Shown in pieces: positions 43,542 to 52,466 of a stretch of 64,000 nt of DNA; the first letter of the stretch is position 1; the number at the start of each line of letters is the position of its first letter. The position numbers and the translations under genes are program-made. The stretch comes from Salicibibacter cibi (GTDB taxonomy: Bacteria; Bacillota; Bacilli; Bacillales; Marinococcaceae): NCBI RefSeq assembly GCF_016495865.1, contig NZ_CP054706.1:744001-808000 (forward strand), in the 5' to 3' direction. The notes beneath the pieces are model-generated. The model was not told the origin of the DNA, did not search any database, and saw nothing but the letters and a program-made list of their open reading frames with translations.

Positions 43542-44186
43542 GTGGTAAAAATACTGATTATGACCGCAGTAGAAGCAGAGAAAGAGGCGGTTGAACGCGG
43601 GATCGGCGAGGTGCAAAACATTAATGTCGCGCTCTCTGGTGTTGGTCCGGCTCAGGCAGCGGCTCGGACTGCTTTTGCTTTGACAAAAGATGACTACGAT
43701 ATGGTGATAAGCGCGGGAATCGCGGGCGGTTTTAAAAACAGAGCAGAGGTCGGTGACGTAGTTATTGGCGAGCGCCTGATTGCCGCTGACTTAGGTGCGG
43801 AATCATCGGAAAGCTTCCTTCCCATCGATGAACTCGGGTTTGGTTCGAACGAGATTGCTGCCGATGCTTCTTCCACTCAACAAATGTCCGCCAGATTACG
43901 CGAAAATGGGCAAAAGGTGCGATCAGGTACCATTGTGACACTCTCGACAGTGACGGGAACGGAAGACACTGCCGCAATGCTTATGCAAAGATTTACCGAT
44001 GCCCGTGCAGAAGCAATGGAAGGATTCGGTGTCGCTACAGCAGCGGCTGAAAAAAATCTGTCCGTCTTGGAAATCCGCACGATTTCCAACCTCATAGGCC
44101 TAAGAAATAAAGAAAACTGGAACATTAAAGAAGCGCTTGCCACGCTTGAAAATACCGGTGTGGCAATAAAGGAGTTATTTACATGA
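43542..44186 (+). CDS. mqnB: Futalosine hydrolase
   Basis: A 214-residue purine-nucleoside-phosphorylase-fold hydrolase that cleaves futalosine to dehypoxanthinyl futalosine and hypoxanthine in the alternative menaquinone pathway. Fold signs: ILIMTAVEAEKEAV, ALSGVGPAQAA, ISAGIAGGF, GTIVTLSTVTGT and EAMEGFGVATAAAEKNL with the substrate-binding Glu-Met-Glu context. The GTG at 43542 is chosen over the TTG at 43530, which abuts the GAGGAG site. Its stop overlaps mqnD by 4 bases (ATGA), which confirms the assignment against a generic nucleosidase. Confidence 0.9.
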   Translation: MVKILIMTAVEAEKEAVERGIGEVQNINVALSGVGPAQAAARTAFALTKDDYDMVISAGIAGGFKNRAEVGDVVIGERLIAADLGAESSESFLPIDELGFGSNEIAADASSTQQMSARLRENGQKVRSGTIVTLSTVTGTEDTAAMLMQRFTDARAEAMEGFGVATAAAEKNLSVLEIRTISNLIGLRNKENWNIKEALATLENTGVAIKELFT

Positions 44187-45022
44187 AAATCGCTTATTCC
44201 CCGTGCCCGAACGATACATTTGTTTTTCATGCCCTGACCCACGGTTTGATTGAAGGGACACCCCCTTTTGACGTTACCTATGCGGATATCGATGTCACGA
44301 ACCATTTGGCGATTGACGGGGATCCCGACAAACACGACGTTATGAAAATTTCATTCGCGGCTCTCCCGTGGGTGTTGGAAGATTACGCGCTCCTATCTTG
44401 TGGCGGTGCGCTCGGACGTGGCTGCGGCCCACTTGTTTTAACCGTAAGTAATGAAAATGATCCGAATCATTTGCGAGGTAAACGGGTGGCGGTCCCAAGC
44501 GAACGTTCCACCGCTTACTTATTGTTTCGGCTGTGGACGGCACAGCAAGTGGAAGGCAATATTGGCGACATCGTTGTGATGCCGTTCCATGAGATTATGC
44601 CGGCCGTACAAAACGGGGATGTGGACGCCGGACTCGTTATCCACGAAGCTCGTTTTACGTACCAAAACTATGGGTTGAAAAAATTAGTCGACCTCGGCGA
44701 TTGGTGGGAAAAAGACACCGGTTATGCGATTCCGCTAGGTGCGATCATTGCCCGCCGCTCTATGGACCGGGGAGCCCTCGCCGGATGGATTAAGCAATCG
44801 GTTGACTACGCTTGGGAATACCCGGAAGCATCGCGAGAATATGTGCGGGCTCATTCACAAGAAATGGATGAGACCGTCGCCCAAAATCATATTGATCTAT
44901 ACGTCAATGAATTCACGAAAGAACTGGGCGAAGAAGGCTACGGCGCTGTTGAGGCATTTTTGGGGCGGGCAGCCAAAGAAGGGCTCGTACCCGGTGATCA
45001 ATTGCAGTGGTTGCGTGCTTGA
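44183..45022 (+). CDS. mqnD: 1,4-Dihydroxy-6-naphthoate synthase
   Basis: A 279-residue periplasmic-binding-protein-fold enzyme converting cyclic dehypoxanthinyl futalosine to 1,4-dihydroxy-6-naphthoate. Starts MKIAYSPCPNDTFVFHALTHG, the family hallmark (SPCPNDTF), with KISFAALPWVLEDYALL, GRGCGPLVL and GLVIHEARFTY further along. Translationally coupled to mqnB. mqnA, mqnC and mqnE are not in the window and must lie elsewhere if the pathway is complete. Confidence 0.93.
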   Translation: MKIAYSPCPNDTFVFHALTHGLIEGTPPFDVTYADIDVTNHLAIDGDPDKHDVMKISFAALPWVLEDYALLSCGGALGRGCGPLVLTVSNENDPNHLRGKRVAVPSERSTAYLLFRLWTAQQVEGNIGDIVVMPFHEIMPAVQNGDVDAGLVIHEARFTYQNYGLKKLVDLGDWWEKDTGYAIPLGAIIARRSMDRGALAGWIKQSVDYAWEYPEASREYVRAHSQEMDETVAQNHIDLYVNEFTKELGEEGYGAVEAFLGRAAKEGLVPGDQLQWLRA

Positions 45023-45054
45023 TAGGGAGCCTGAATTTCGAACAAATCATCCGA

Positions 45055-45260
45055 TTCGGTCACCATAAAGCATGTGACGCTCGATTCGGGTGTCATGAAG
45101 GGTCCATGATGCCCGAAATCTTGATCGAGCCTCTGATGTGGTCGCCATGAAGTGCTCATGGATCCCGAAATTCGAACAGGCCACCGGGTTCGGTCGTCAT
45201 CAAGCGTGCATGGTCCCTGAATTCGAAGCCGATCCCCCAGTTCGGTCGCCATGAGACGCT
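45055..45260. repeat. 52-bp tandem repeat cluster 2
   Basis: Unit starts at 45085, 45137, 45189 and 45241 are exactly 52 bases apart; a shortened unit begins at 45055. Consensus TTCGGTCGCCATGAAG, CATGGATCCCGAAATTCGAA, CCGATC. In the 45137 unit CCATGA pairs with TCATGG around 5 bases; at the same offset the 45085 unit has TCATG/CATGA. Fills most of the mqnD-rhodanese gap. Confidence 0.8.
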
Positions 45261-45346
45261 CAGACGAGAGAACATTTTACGAACAAGACTTTATAGGGAT
45301 AGTTTAATAAATAACCAAAATCATCCCATAACAAGGAGGCGATCAT

Positions 45347-46192
45347 ATGCACGTGGATTATTTTGTCACAAAAGAATGGCTTTACGACCATCTCGATGAT
45401 TCCGGCGTTGTCATTGCCGATTGTCGCTATGATCTACAGGATCCGGAATCCGGTTGGAAAGCTTATCGGAAGGGTCATATTCCTGGAGCCGTCTTTTTTG
45501 ATTTGAAAAAAGATCTTTCAGGCTCCGTCGGTACCCATGGCGGAAGACACCCACTGCCGGCGATCGGTGACTTCACGGAAACATTGAATGCTGCCGGAAT
45601 CGACGGTGACAAGCATGTCGTCGTCTACGACAACCAGCACGGATCAATGGCGGCTCGGTTATGGTGGTTGTTGCGCTATGTCGGCCATCCCACTGTCTCG
45701 CTTCTGGATGAGAACTATTCCGAATGGGAGGCCCAAGAGTATCCGACGAGCGTGGAAGTCCCGATTCCCCAACCAACCGATTTCGAAGCCCGACTACAAT
45801 CTGACATGCGTGTCGATATAGACGATGTTAAAAAATTAAAAGAAAAAGAAAACGTCGTCGTTCTTGATGCGCGGACACCAGAACGTTACCGCGGAGAACA
45901 GGAACCACTGGATAAAAAAGCCGGTCACATCCCGGGGGCAGAAAATTGGTTTTGGAAGGAGAATGTGGGAAGCGACGGAAAGTGGAAATCAACCGAGGCA
46001 CTCGTCGAACGCTTCCGTTCCTTGCAAGAGAAGGACGCCGTCGTCGTTTATTGTGGCTCCGGTGTGTCCGCGAATGCGAACATTATCGCTTTAAAACAAG
46101 CAGGCATAAAAAATGTGAAATTGTACCCCGGAAGTTGGAGCGATTGGGCCTCGTACGGCCATAATCCTGTTTCAAAAGGAGAAACGCCGTAA
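45347..46192 (+). CDS. Sulfurtransferase with two rhodanese domains
   Basis: A 281-residue SseA/TST-type enzyme. The N-terminal rhodanese domain (about 1-130) is the inactive structural copy; the C-terminal domain (about 160-275) has VVLDARTPERYRGEQEP and the active-site loop VVYCGSGVSANANII with the persulfide-forming Cys. The CGSGV(S/T) loop is typical of thiosulfate or 3-mercaptopyruvate sulfurtransferases. ATG after a strong AAGGAGG; terminator downstream. Confidence 0.92.
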   Translation: MHVDYFVTKEWLYDHLDDSGVVIADCRYDLQDPESGWKAYRKGHIPGAVFFDLKKDLSGSVGTHGGRHPLPAIGDFTETLNAAGIDGDKHVVVYDNQHGSMAARLWWLLRYVGHPTVSLLDENYSEWEAQEYPTSVEVPIPQPTDFEARLQSDMRVDIDDVKKLKEKENVVVLDARTPERYRGEQEPLDKKAGHIPGAENWFWKENVGSDGKWKSTEALVERFRSLQEKDAVVVYCGSGVSANANIIALKQAGIKNVKLYPGSWSDWASYGHNPVSKGETP

Positions 46193-46212
46193 AGGATCTA
46201 ACCAATAAGCAA

Positions 46213-46248
46213 CCCCCTCTCCGGATAATTGGGAGGGGGGTCTTTTAT
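46213..46248 (+). terminator. Terminator of the rhodanese gene
   Basis: CCCCCTC and GAGGGGG arms with a T-rich tail that overlaps the 3' end of the convergent CBS gene. Confidence 0.8.
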
Positions 46249-46658
46249 TCCTTATGTTCAAATATTAACGAAGCGCAATGTTTAATAATGTCGCGGCGTC
46301 TTACAATTCCGATGAAATATTCCGAGTCATCCGTGACGGGAATGAAGTTTTGATCTGCTGACAGGGCGACGAGATCTTCCATCTGTGCGTGAATGAAAAT
46401 AGGTATGTTTTGCACGCGTAGCGTAATGTCTTTAAGTCTGAGGTTCATCGCTTTGTCGAGTCCCTCTTCTTTATTATCGACAAGCTGCCAAAGGAGATCT
46501 CCTTCGGTGACTGTGCCGGCATATCTTCCTTCTTCATTAACGAGCGGGGCTGCTGTGTAACTATGATGGCGCATTTTTTCGAGTGCTTGTCGTACCGTTG
46601 CTTCCGGGCTTAAATATTTTACTTCTTGCTTTGGCAACAGAAAAAATCCGATGTTCAA
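46245..46658 (-). CDS. CBS-domain pair protein
   Basis: A protein of about 137 residues made up of a Bateman module: CBS1 (about 10-65, TVRQALEKMRHHSYTAAPLVNEEGRYAGTVTEGDLLWQL in pieces) and CBS2 (about 75-130, DLVALSADQNFIPVTDDSEYFIGIVRRRDIIKH). The TTG at 46658 is favoured because AGGGGG lies 9 bases before it, although the frame is open to 46685. CBS pairs bind adenosine nucleotides such as AMP, ATP or c-di-AMP. No fused effector domain, so it presumably regulates a partner protein. Confidence 0.8.
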   Translation of the reverse strand: MNIGFFLLPKQEVKYLSPEATVRQALEKMRHHSYTAAPLVNEEGRYAGTVTEGDLLWQLVDNKEEGLDKAMNLRLKDITLRVQNIPIFIHAQMEDLVALSADQNFIPVTDDSEYFIGIVRRRDIIKHCASLIFEHKE

Positions 46659-46868
46659 TCGTAAATACCCCCTTATCATACTCAAAAGATTGGCTTACTG
46701 CTTATGTTTTTGGTCAAGCACCTATTATTCCGGAAGTCAGGCCTCGGAAACCGGACTTAAAATCAACAGAGGGGAGGAAAGAATCCCCTCTGATGGAAGT
46801 TTACTTAATTATAAGCGGTGGTCAAGCTTTCTTGCAATACTGTTTTTGGGCATCCCTTTTCAGTGCTT

Positions 46869-47783
46869 TTATTGATCCTCTCCTATAATTTTGACCTCCG
46901 TGTGTAAGTCGACGTCGAATTTTTCCTTTACGGTAAGTTGGATATGATTGATCAATGATAAATAATCAGTGGCGGTTGCCCGGTCGACGTTGACGATAAA
47001 ACCTGCGTGCTTGCCGGAAACTTCAGCGCCGCCGATGCGCACTTTTTGCAAGCCGCTATCTTGAATCAATTTTCCTGCGAAATGATTGGGCGGGCGTTTA
47101 AACACGCTTCCGCACGAGGGGAATTCCAACGGTTGTTTGGACTCTCGTAAATAGGTCAATTCATCCATCTTTGCTTTAATGGCATAATACTGCCCCGGCT
47201 TCAACCGGAAAACAGCTTCCAAAACAATGAAATCCTTTTTTGATATAATACTACTACGGTAAGAAAGTTCCAATTCTTCATTGTTGAGAGAAATAATCTC
47301 CCCGTCTGTTGTTAGGAGTGTTGCATTTACTAGCACGTGCGCAACCTCTCCGCCATACGCCCCTGCGTTCATGACAAGCGCTCCGCCTACGGAACCGGGA
47401 ATGCCGCAAGCAAATTCTATGCCTGTCAGTGTTTGGTTAAGGGCTGTTCTTGAAACATCTATGATGGCAGCTCCGCTCTGTGCAATAATGGTGTTTCCTT
47501 GTACGGTTATTTTGTTTAAGCGATTAAAATGCAGAACGATTCCTCTTATTCCGCCGTCTCGTATGATCATGTTGGAGCCGTTGCCGAGCATCGTCAGCGG
47601 GACTCCTGTTTTATAAGCAAGAGCAGTCACCGCGCTTGCTTCTTCATACGTATTCGGCAATACGAGATAATCTGCCTTTCCCCCAGTTTTCGTGTGTGTA
47701 TAGTTGTCAAGCGACTCATTTCGACGAATCCTTTCACTCGGCAACGACAGCTTTAAAGCCTCATATAATTTATCATCACTCAT
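46869..47783 (-). CDS. murB: UDP-N-acetylenolpyruvoylglucosamine reductase
   Basis: A 304-residue FAD/NADPH enzyme of peptidoglycan precursor synthesis. FAD-binding region: [54 protein letters not shown] (pieces); active-site serine in [11 protein letters not shown], and the [23 protein letters not shown]-terminal motif. This is the shorter (type II) Gram-positive form. RBS GGGTGAAC. It stands alone rather than in a division/cell-wall cluster. Confidence 0.95.
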   Translation of the reverse strand: MSDDKLYEALKLSLPSERIRRNESLDNYTHTKTGGKADYLVLPNTYEEASAVTALAYKTGVPLTMLGNGSNMIIRDGGIRGIVLHFNRLNKITVQGNTIIAQSGAAIIDVSRTALNQTLTGIEFACGIPGSVGGALVMNAGAYGGEVAHVLVNATLLTTDGEIISLNNEELELSYRSSIISKKDFIVLEAVFRLKPGQYYAIKAKMDELTYLRESKQPLEFPSCGSVFKRPPNHFAGKLIQDSGLQKVRIGGAEVSGKHAGFIVNVDRATATDYLSLINHIQLTVKEKFDVDLHTEVKIIGEDQ

Positions 47784-47853
47784 GTTTGTTCACCCTTTGC
47801 GTTCGATCCATACAAACCCTTCTATCATAGCAAGGCTACCATTTTTTTGGTAG

Positions 47854-47913
47854 ATAAGAAAGTGCAACGAAGGCTTTCGCCATAAAAGTTTGGCGAAAAA
47901 CCAAGTTTTCTAA
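47854..47913. repeat. ~50-bp dispersed repeat, copy C
   Basis: AAGTGCAACGAAGGCTTTCG then TGGCGAAAAACCAAGTTTTC. The first hairpin (TTTCGCCA/TGGCGAAA) is perfect and the second (CTTGG-type) partial. Lies about 70 bases upstream of murB. Confidence 0.65.
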
Positions 47914-48053
47914 CACTATCCGAAAGTATGATTCAGATAAAAAGAAGCTAACGTACCGTTCCTAAAGTAATTTATGTCAAAAGCGCACATGAAGTGAGCA
48001 CGGAGGGGGTCTGATTATTTTCGCCTAACTTGAGCCATTTCACTCTCATATGT

Positions 48054-48340
48054 AGGGACTGCTGAATAATGGAAAAAGACTGGCACATAAGCATTTTCCG
48101 TTGGTGTTGTCAAAACTGGATGCAAGGAAATCCATCCTATAAGCAAAAAACCCTTGCACTTCTGGCAACGGACGGAGGGACGGTGCTGCAATGGCGAGAC
48201 TCCAGCGGAAAAACGGACGCATCAAGCCCCCGCAGCGCCGGTTTTGCGCTAGGAGGCTTGACCGTTCGTCCGCGGAAAGCGAAGCCATGGAAGCGGCATC
48301 CCGGCTTCAGCTGATAGCTGCAAGTTGTTCAGCATTCCCT
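48054..48340 (+). mobile_element. MITE copy 4 (intact, 287 bp)
   Basis: Left end AGGGACTGCTGAATAAT, right end GTTGTTCAGCATTCCCT. The flanking duplication is ATGT (48050-48053 and 48341-48344), 4 bp instead of 5. Located between murB and the tRNA gene. Confidence 0.88.
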
Positions 48341-48588
48341 ATGTACAATAAAGGACCAAAGGGGATGTGGCCGAATGCGATGTGATTTGCACATCCATTG
48401 ACGGGAAAATTGAAGTTTCCTGACCCGGATCGTTGCAGTCGCTTCCAGGAAAAGAGATAAGAATTGATTTATCCTCCTATTCTCCGGAAATATTTGACAA
48501 GTAAAATTCGTTATTCGTGACAGCCGAAAGCGATTTTTGTTAAGATATAAAAGCGGTAAAAAGAATTGTAGATAATTATAATTAACCT

Positions 48589-48663
48589 GCCCTAGTAGCT
48601 CAGAGGAAGAGCAACAGCCTCCTAAGCTGTAGGTCACAGGTTCGACTCCTGTCTAGGGCGCCA
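48589..48663 (+). tRNA. tRNA-Arg (CCU anticodon)
   Basis: Acceptor GCCCTAG/CTAGGGC, D-arm TAGCTCAGAGG, anticodon stem ACAGC/GCTGT with loop CTCCTAA (anticodon 48621-48623), T-arm ACAGG-TTCGACT-CCTGT, discriminator G and encoded CCA. 75 bases including CCA. Reads AGG codons. Confidence 0.96.
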
Positions 48664-48761
48664 ATTACAGTGATCAATAGAAGCATTCTTGGGGCATAAA
48701 ATCGATAATTGGCTAGGTTTGTGCAGATACATAGCAGCCCATGCACTAACAAACGCCTAAT

Positions 48762-48801
48762 GATAAAAGCCATCCCGCTGCTTCACTTAGGCGGAATGGC
48801 T
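48762..48801 (-). terminator. Terminator of the KdpD-type Usp gene
   Basis: AGCCATTCCGCC pairs with GCGGGATGGCT, followed on the minus strand by TTTATC. Confidence 0.7.
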
Positions 48802-48853
48802 GTGCAAAGGGATTGGTGAACGTACGAGCCTATGAGATCTCTTTTATTGGCGG

Positions 48854-49540
48854 TTAAGATTTAGATGTCCCGGACTTCTGTTGCGGAGGCAGAGACTCTT
48901 GCACATAATCATCCGTTACGTGGACATCGCACTTTTTGTTTCCGTTGATGAATGAAAAAACGCCATTGTTGAAATCAGTGCCAATTTCTTTATAAAAAAC
49001 ACCCGAGTATGAACAGGCATGCGTATGATTAAAGGACAGGCGATAGTTGTCGTCATCGGTTTTGATGAGGTAGGCACGAACGCCTGTTTCGAAATGCTCA
49101 TCTTTATAATTTTCCAATCCTCGTGTCATGGCAATGATATGCAGGTCAACAAAGGGGAGCTCTTTGAGCAACGAATTAATAAGAGATCCCTTTGTTAGCT
49201 CCTGCCAGCGGTTTCTGGCGGTCTGCCCGATGACAACTTGTGTTGCTTGTTTATCCTTAGCCACTTGCGCAATCACTTTGGTGATGGGGCGTTTGTTATT
49301 TGATTTTATAATGAACTCCGTCGCGTTATATTCGTCGGCGAGCGTCTTCCAATACTCCAGATAATGGCTTTTATCATGGTCAAGATCATCTACGTCCGCT
49401 TCGTTGATCGTTAATATATAGAATGGACACCCTAGTTTTTTGGCGATTTTGCCGCCTCTTTTGATCAATTTTTCCCCATTTGGACCGTAGTAAACGCAGG
49501 TTAGAATGCATTCGTCTGTTTGCGTTTGGTTTTGATCCAT
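48854..49540 (-). CDS. Universal-stress-like protein of the KdpD Usp type
   Basis: A 228-residue soluble protein. Residues about 10-140 resemble the Usp domain found in KdpD sensor kinases (ECILTCVYYGPNGEKLIKRGGKIAKKLGCPFYILTINE, in pieces, then TQVVIGQTARNRWQELTKGSLINSLLKEL). The KdpD ATPase and kinase parts are absent; a ~85-residue C-terminal domain of unknown type follows. Divergent from the Mrp operon across about 520 bases. A role in sensing K+ or c-di-AMP status would fit the family and location but is speculative. Confidence 0.75.
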   Translation of the reverse strand: MDQNQTQTDECILTCVYYGPNGEKLIKRGGKIAKKLGCPFYILTINEADVDDLDHDKSHYLEYWKTLADEYNATEFIIKSNNKRPITKVIAQVAKDKQATQVVIGQTARNRWQELTKGSLINSLLKELPFVDLHIIAMTRGLENYKDEHFETGVRAYLIKTDDDNYRLSFNHTHACSYSGVFYKEIGTDFNNGVFSFINGNKKCDVHVTDDYVQESLPPQQKSGTSKS

Positions 49541-49786
49541 ATGCCTTCACCTCTTACAACAAAATAGGGAGCATTATGCGCTGTTTGATAATGCCAATTA
49601 ACAGCTTACTCCTGTTTGTTTTATGCTGTCAATGTCATTTTCGTTCTTTCTTAAAATTTTTTTAGGCGTCTGTCATAGCAGGGGTGAAAAGGATAGATAA
49701 CGAAAAGGACATCCGTTGCAATTATCCATTTTACCGTACGTCATTTTTCTGTTTCTTATACACTGATCTAAAGGCGGGATTAAAAA

Positions 49787-49915
49787 ATGTTACAATTCTT
49801 CAACCGTTCGGCCTTATCGCTATACAGAGGCAAAAGGCTTTATTATAATAAAGTAGCAGATGTAGGTCCAAGAAGCACCGATGAATATTTGCAGAAAATT
49901 AAAAATGCCAACTAA
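49787..49915 (+). CDS. Possible small protein, 42 residues
   Basis: ATG at 49787 with AAAGGCGGG 9 bases upstream, ending TAA at 49913-49915. The peptide MLQFFNRSALSLYRGKRLYY... is basic at the N-terminus and ends DEYLQKIKNAN. It occupies a gap of more than 500 bases before mrpA. No family recognised. Confidence 0.45.
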   Translation: MLQFFNRSALSLYRGKRLYYNKVADVGPRSTDEYLQKIKNAN

Positions 49916-50060
49916 TAATGATCTACTTAAAAGGATAATACGCCTTTTTTGTACCCTTTTCAAGGGGGAAATCAACTTTCATGTTTGATGGTATCTCGTT
50001 CCGTCATTTGGGGAGAATAAAGCCTGTCCCAATGCGAAGTACATAAGGGGTTGATACATC

Positions 50061-52466
50061 TTGTCTTGGTTACATCTATTTATTTTGTTACCTTTGCTAT
50101 TTGCCGTTATTATTCCGATTTTGTATAAAAAAATCGCAAAGATACATACTGGCTGGTTCGTATTAGTTGTTCCGCTGTCGATTTTCGTTTATTTGCTTAT
50201 GTTTCTCCCTATGATTGCAGGAGGTGAAACGGCGATGTATGCATTGCCGTGGATCCCGGCTTTTAATATTGACATCAGCTTTTATGTCGATGGTCTCGGA
50301 CTCGTTTTCGGCTTGATCATCTCGGGGATCGGAACACTCGTCGTTCTTTATTCTATTTATTATTTGGATAAAGCCCGCGAAGCGCTTCATAATTTTTATG
50401 TCTATCTCATGATATTCATGACGGCCATGCTTGGGGTTGTGTTTTCGGATAACCTCATTGTCCTTTATCTTTTCTGGGAATTGACGAGTATTTCCTCTTT
50501 CTTATTGATTGCTTATTGGTACGCAAGGCGGCAATCGCGTTATGGCGCACAAAAAGCAATGCTCATTACGATCTTTGGCGGCTTCTCTCTGCTGGCGGCG
50601 ATCATTATGCTTGGCATAATGGGTGATACGTTCAGCATCCGCGAATTGATTTCCCAGGGTGGGCAACTTGTGCAGCACCCGTTGTTTATTCCTGCGATGA
50701 TCTTGCTGTTGATTGGAGCTTTTACAAAGTCGGCGCAATTTCCGTTCCATATATGGTTGCCGGATGCCATGGAAGCCCCGACGCCGATCAGTGCCTATCT
50801 GCATTCGGCGACAATGGTAAAAGCGGGCATTTATCTTGTCGCCCGTTTCACACCGCTTTTCGGGGGCACGATGGAGTGGTTTTGGATCGTGACGGGCGTT
50901 GGGCTCCTCACACTCTTCTGGGGTGCTTTGTTGGCAGTGAAACAGCGGGATTTAAAAGCATTATTGGCTTTTTCCACGATCAGCCAACTTGGGCTTATCA
51001 TGTCGCTTTTGGGAATGGGTTCGGCGGCGCTTTATTACGGAGAGGGTGAACTGGCCGACCTACATTCCATGGCAGTCCTTGCCGCTGTTTTTCATTTGCT
51101 GAACCATGCTACTTTTAAAGGCAGCCTGTTCATGGTTGTCGGTATCGTCGACCATGAAACGGGGACGCGTGATATTCGCAAACTCGGCGGTCTTATGTCA
51201 ATTATGCCGATATCGTTTACGCTGGCATTGATCGGGAGTTTATCGATGGCAGGCTTGCCCCCGTTTAACGGTTTTCTCAGCAAAGAACTTTTCTTTACCG
51301 GGACGCTAAATGCAGCAAGCCTTGACATCTTCAGGATGGAGACATATGGATTTTTAATCCCGGTTATTGCTTGGGTTGCCAGTGTGTTTACGTTCATTTA
51401 CAGCCTCATTCTTGTATTTAAAACGTTCTTCGGCAACTATCAACCGGAACGTTTGGAAAAAGAGGCCCACGAAGCGCCGTGGGGGATGTTGCTCCCGCCG
51501 GCGATCTTAGCGCTGTTCGTCGTTGTGATCTTTTTTGTTCCTAACGTACTTGGCGAATATGTTTTGGAACCAATGATGGCGTCAATCTTGCCGACATTGG
51601 CCGGGCAATTTGATTTTCATATTGAAGCATGGCATGGTTTTGAGCCGGAATTGTTTATGACGATTGCCCTCGTTGCTCTCGGTATAATCTTGTATTTGAC
51701 GTTAAAAAAGTGGATTGGATTGTACAACCATATGCCAAGAGTTCTAACGATTACGAACGCATATAATTCGGGGCTTAAAGGGATGGAAAGCATTTCAAGA
51801 AAAATCACGAATGCGCATATGACCGGATTTAGCCGTGACTATCTACGTTATATTTTCTTAATCTTTGTTTTGGTCGTCGGTGCAAGCTTATTTCTGTTGG
51901 ATGGGTTTTCTTTTGATACGGGTAATGTCGCGCATATCAATATGTTTGAAATCATCCTTTCTCTTGTGCTCGTAGGCGCCACGGCGATGGTTGTCTTTAC
52001 ACGATCACGATTGGCAGCAGTGATCTGTGTCGGTGTTTTGGGCTATATCGTTGCTTTATTCTTTGTTGTGTTGCGAGCACCGGACTTGGCGTTGACACAG
52101 CTCGCGATTGAAACGGTCACCGTCGCATTGTTTTTGGTGTGTTTCTATCATCTTCCGCGATTGCGGCAAAAGGAGGAAGGAGATGGCTTCAATGTGATTA
52201 ATATGTTGATTGCGGGTGCCGTAGGGACCCTTGTAACGTTGGTGGCGTTATCCGCAAACGGTCACCGTCTCTTTCCGGCGATTTCCGAATACTACTTGGA
52301 TGCCTACGAACTGGCCGGTGCAGCAAATATGGTAAATGCGATTTTAGCGGATTTTCGCGCCCTTGATACATTGCTTGAAATCTTTGTGCTTTGTATTGCA
52401 GGTCTAGGCGTTTTTGCGCTAGTCAAAGTAAGGCTGGCAAGGAGGGAAAAGAATGAAAACCAATGA
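50061..52466 (+). CDS. mrpA: Mrp antiporter subunit A
   Basis: An 801-residue, roughly 20-helix subunit of the multi-protein Na+(K+)/H+ antiporter, related to complex I NuoL. Visible: FYVDGLGLVFGLIISGIGTLV, the proton-path ENLIVLYLFWELTSISSFLLI-like region with its Glu, AFTKSAQFPFHIWLPDAMEAPTPISAYLHSATMVKAG (pieces; Lys and His of the antiporter module), and the C-terminal MbhD/MbhE-like part (RAPDLALTQLAIETVTVALFL). TTG start after AAGGGG. Its stop overlaps mrpB by 14 bases. Confidence 0.95.
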   Translation: MSWLHLFILLPLLFAVIIPILYKKIAKIHTGWFVLVVPLSIFVYLLMFLPMIAGGETAMYALPWIPAFNIDISFYVDGLGLVFGLIISGIGTLVVLYSIYYLDKAREALHNFYVYLMIFMTAMLGVVFSDNLIVLYLFWELTSISSFLLIAYWYARRQSRYGAQKAMLITIFGGFSLLAAIIMLGIMGDTFSIRELISQGGQLVQHPLFIPAMILLLIGAFTKSAQFPFHIWLPDAMEAPTPISAYLHSATMVKAGIYLVARFTPLFGGTMEWFWIVTGVGLLTLFWGALLAVKQRDLKALLAFSTISQLGLIMSLLGMGSAALYYGEGELADLHSMAVLAAVFHLLNHATFKGSLFMVVGIVDHETGTRDIRKLGGLMSIMPISFTLALIGSLSMAGLPPFNGFLSKELFFTGTLNAASLDIFRMETYGFLIPVIAWVASVFTFIYSLILVFKTFFGNYQPERLEKEAHEAPWGMLLPPAILALFVVVIFFVPNVLGEYVLEPMMASILPTLAGQFDFHIEAWHGFEPELFMTIALVALGIILYLTLKKWIGLYNHMPRVLTITNAYNSGLKGMESISRKITNAHMTGFSRDYLRYIFLIFVLVVGASLFLLDGFSFDTGNVAHINMFEIILSLVLVGATAMVVFTRSRLAAVICVGVLGYIVALFFVVLRAPDLALTQLAIETVTVALFLVCFYHLPRLRQKEEGDGFNVINMLIAGAVGTLVTLVALSANGHRLFPAISEYYLDAYELAGAANMVNAILADFRALDTLLEIFVLCIAGLGVFALVKVRLARREKNENQ

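Noticed and set aside
45573-46164. Long frames on either strand inside the rhodanese gene
   Set aside because: Shadows of the real gene, which has all catalytic motifs.
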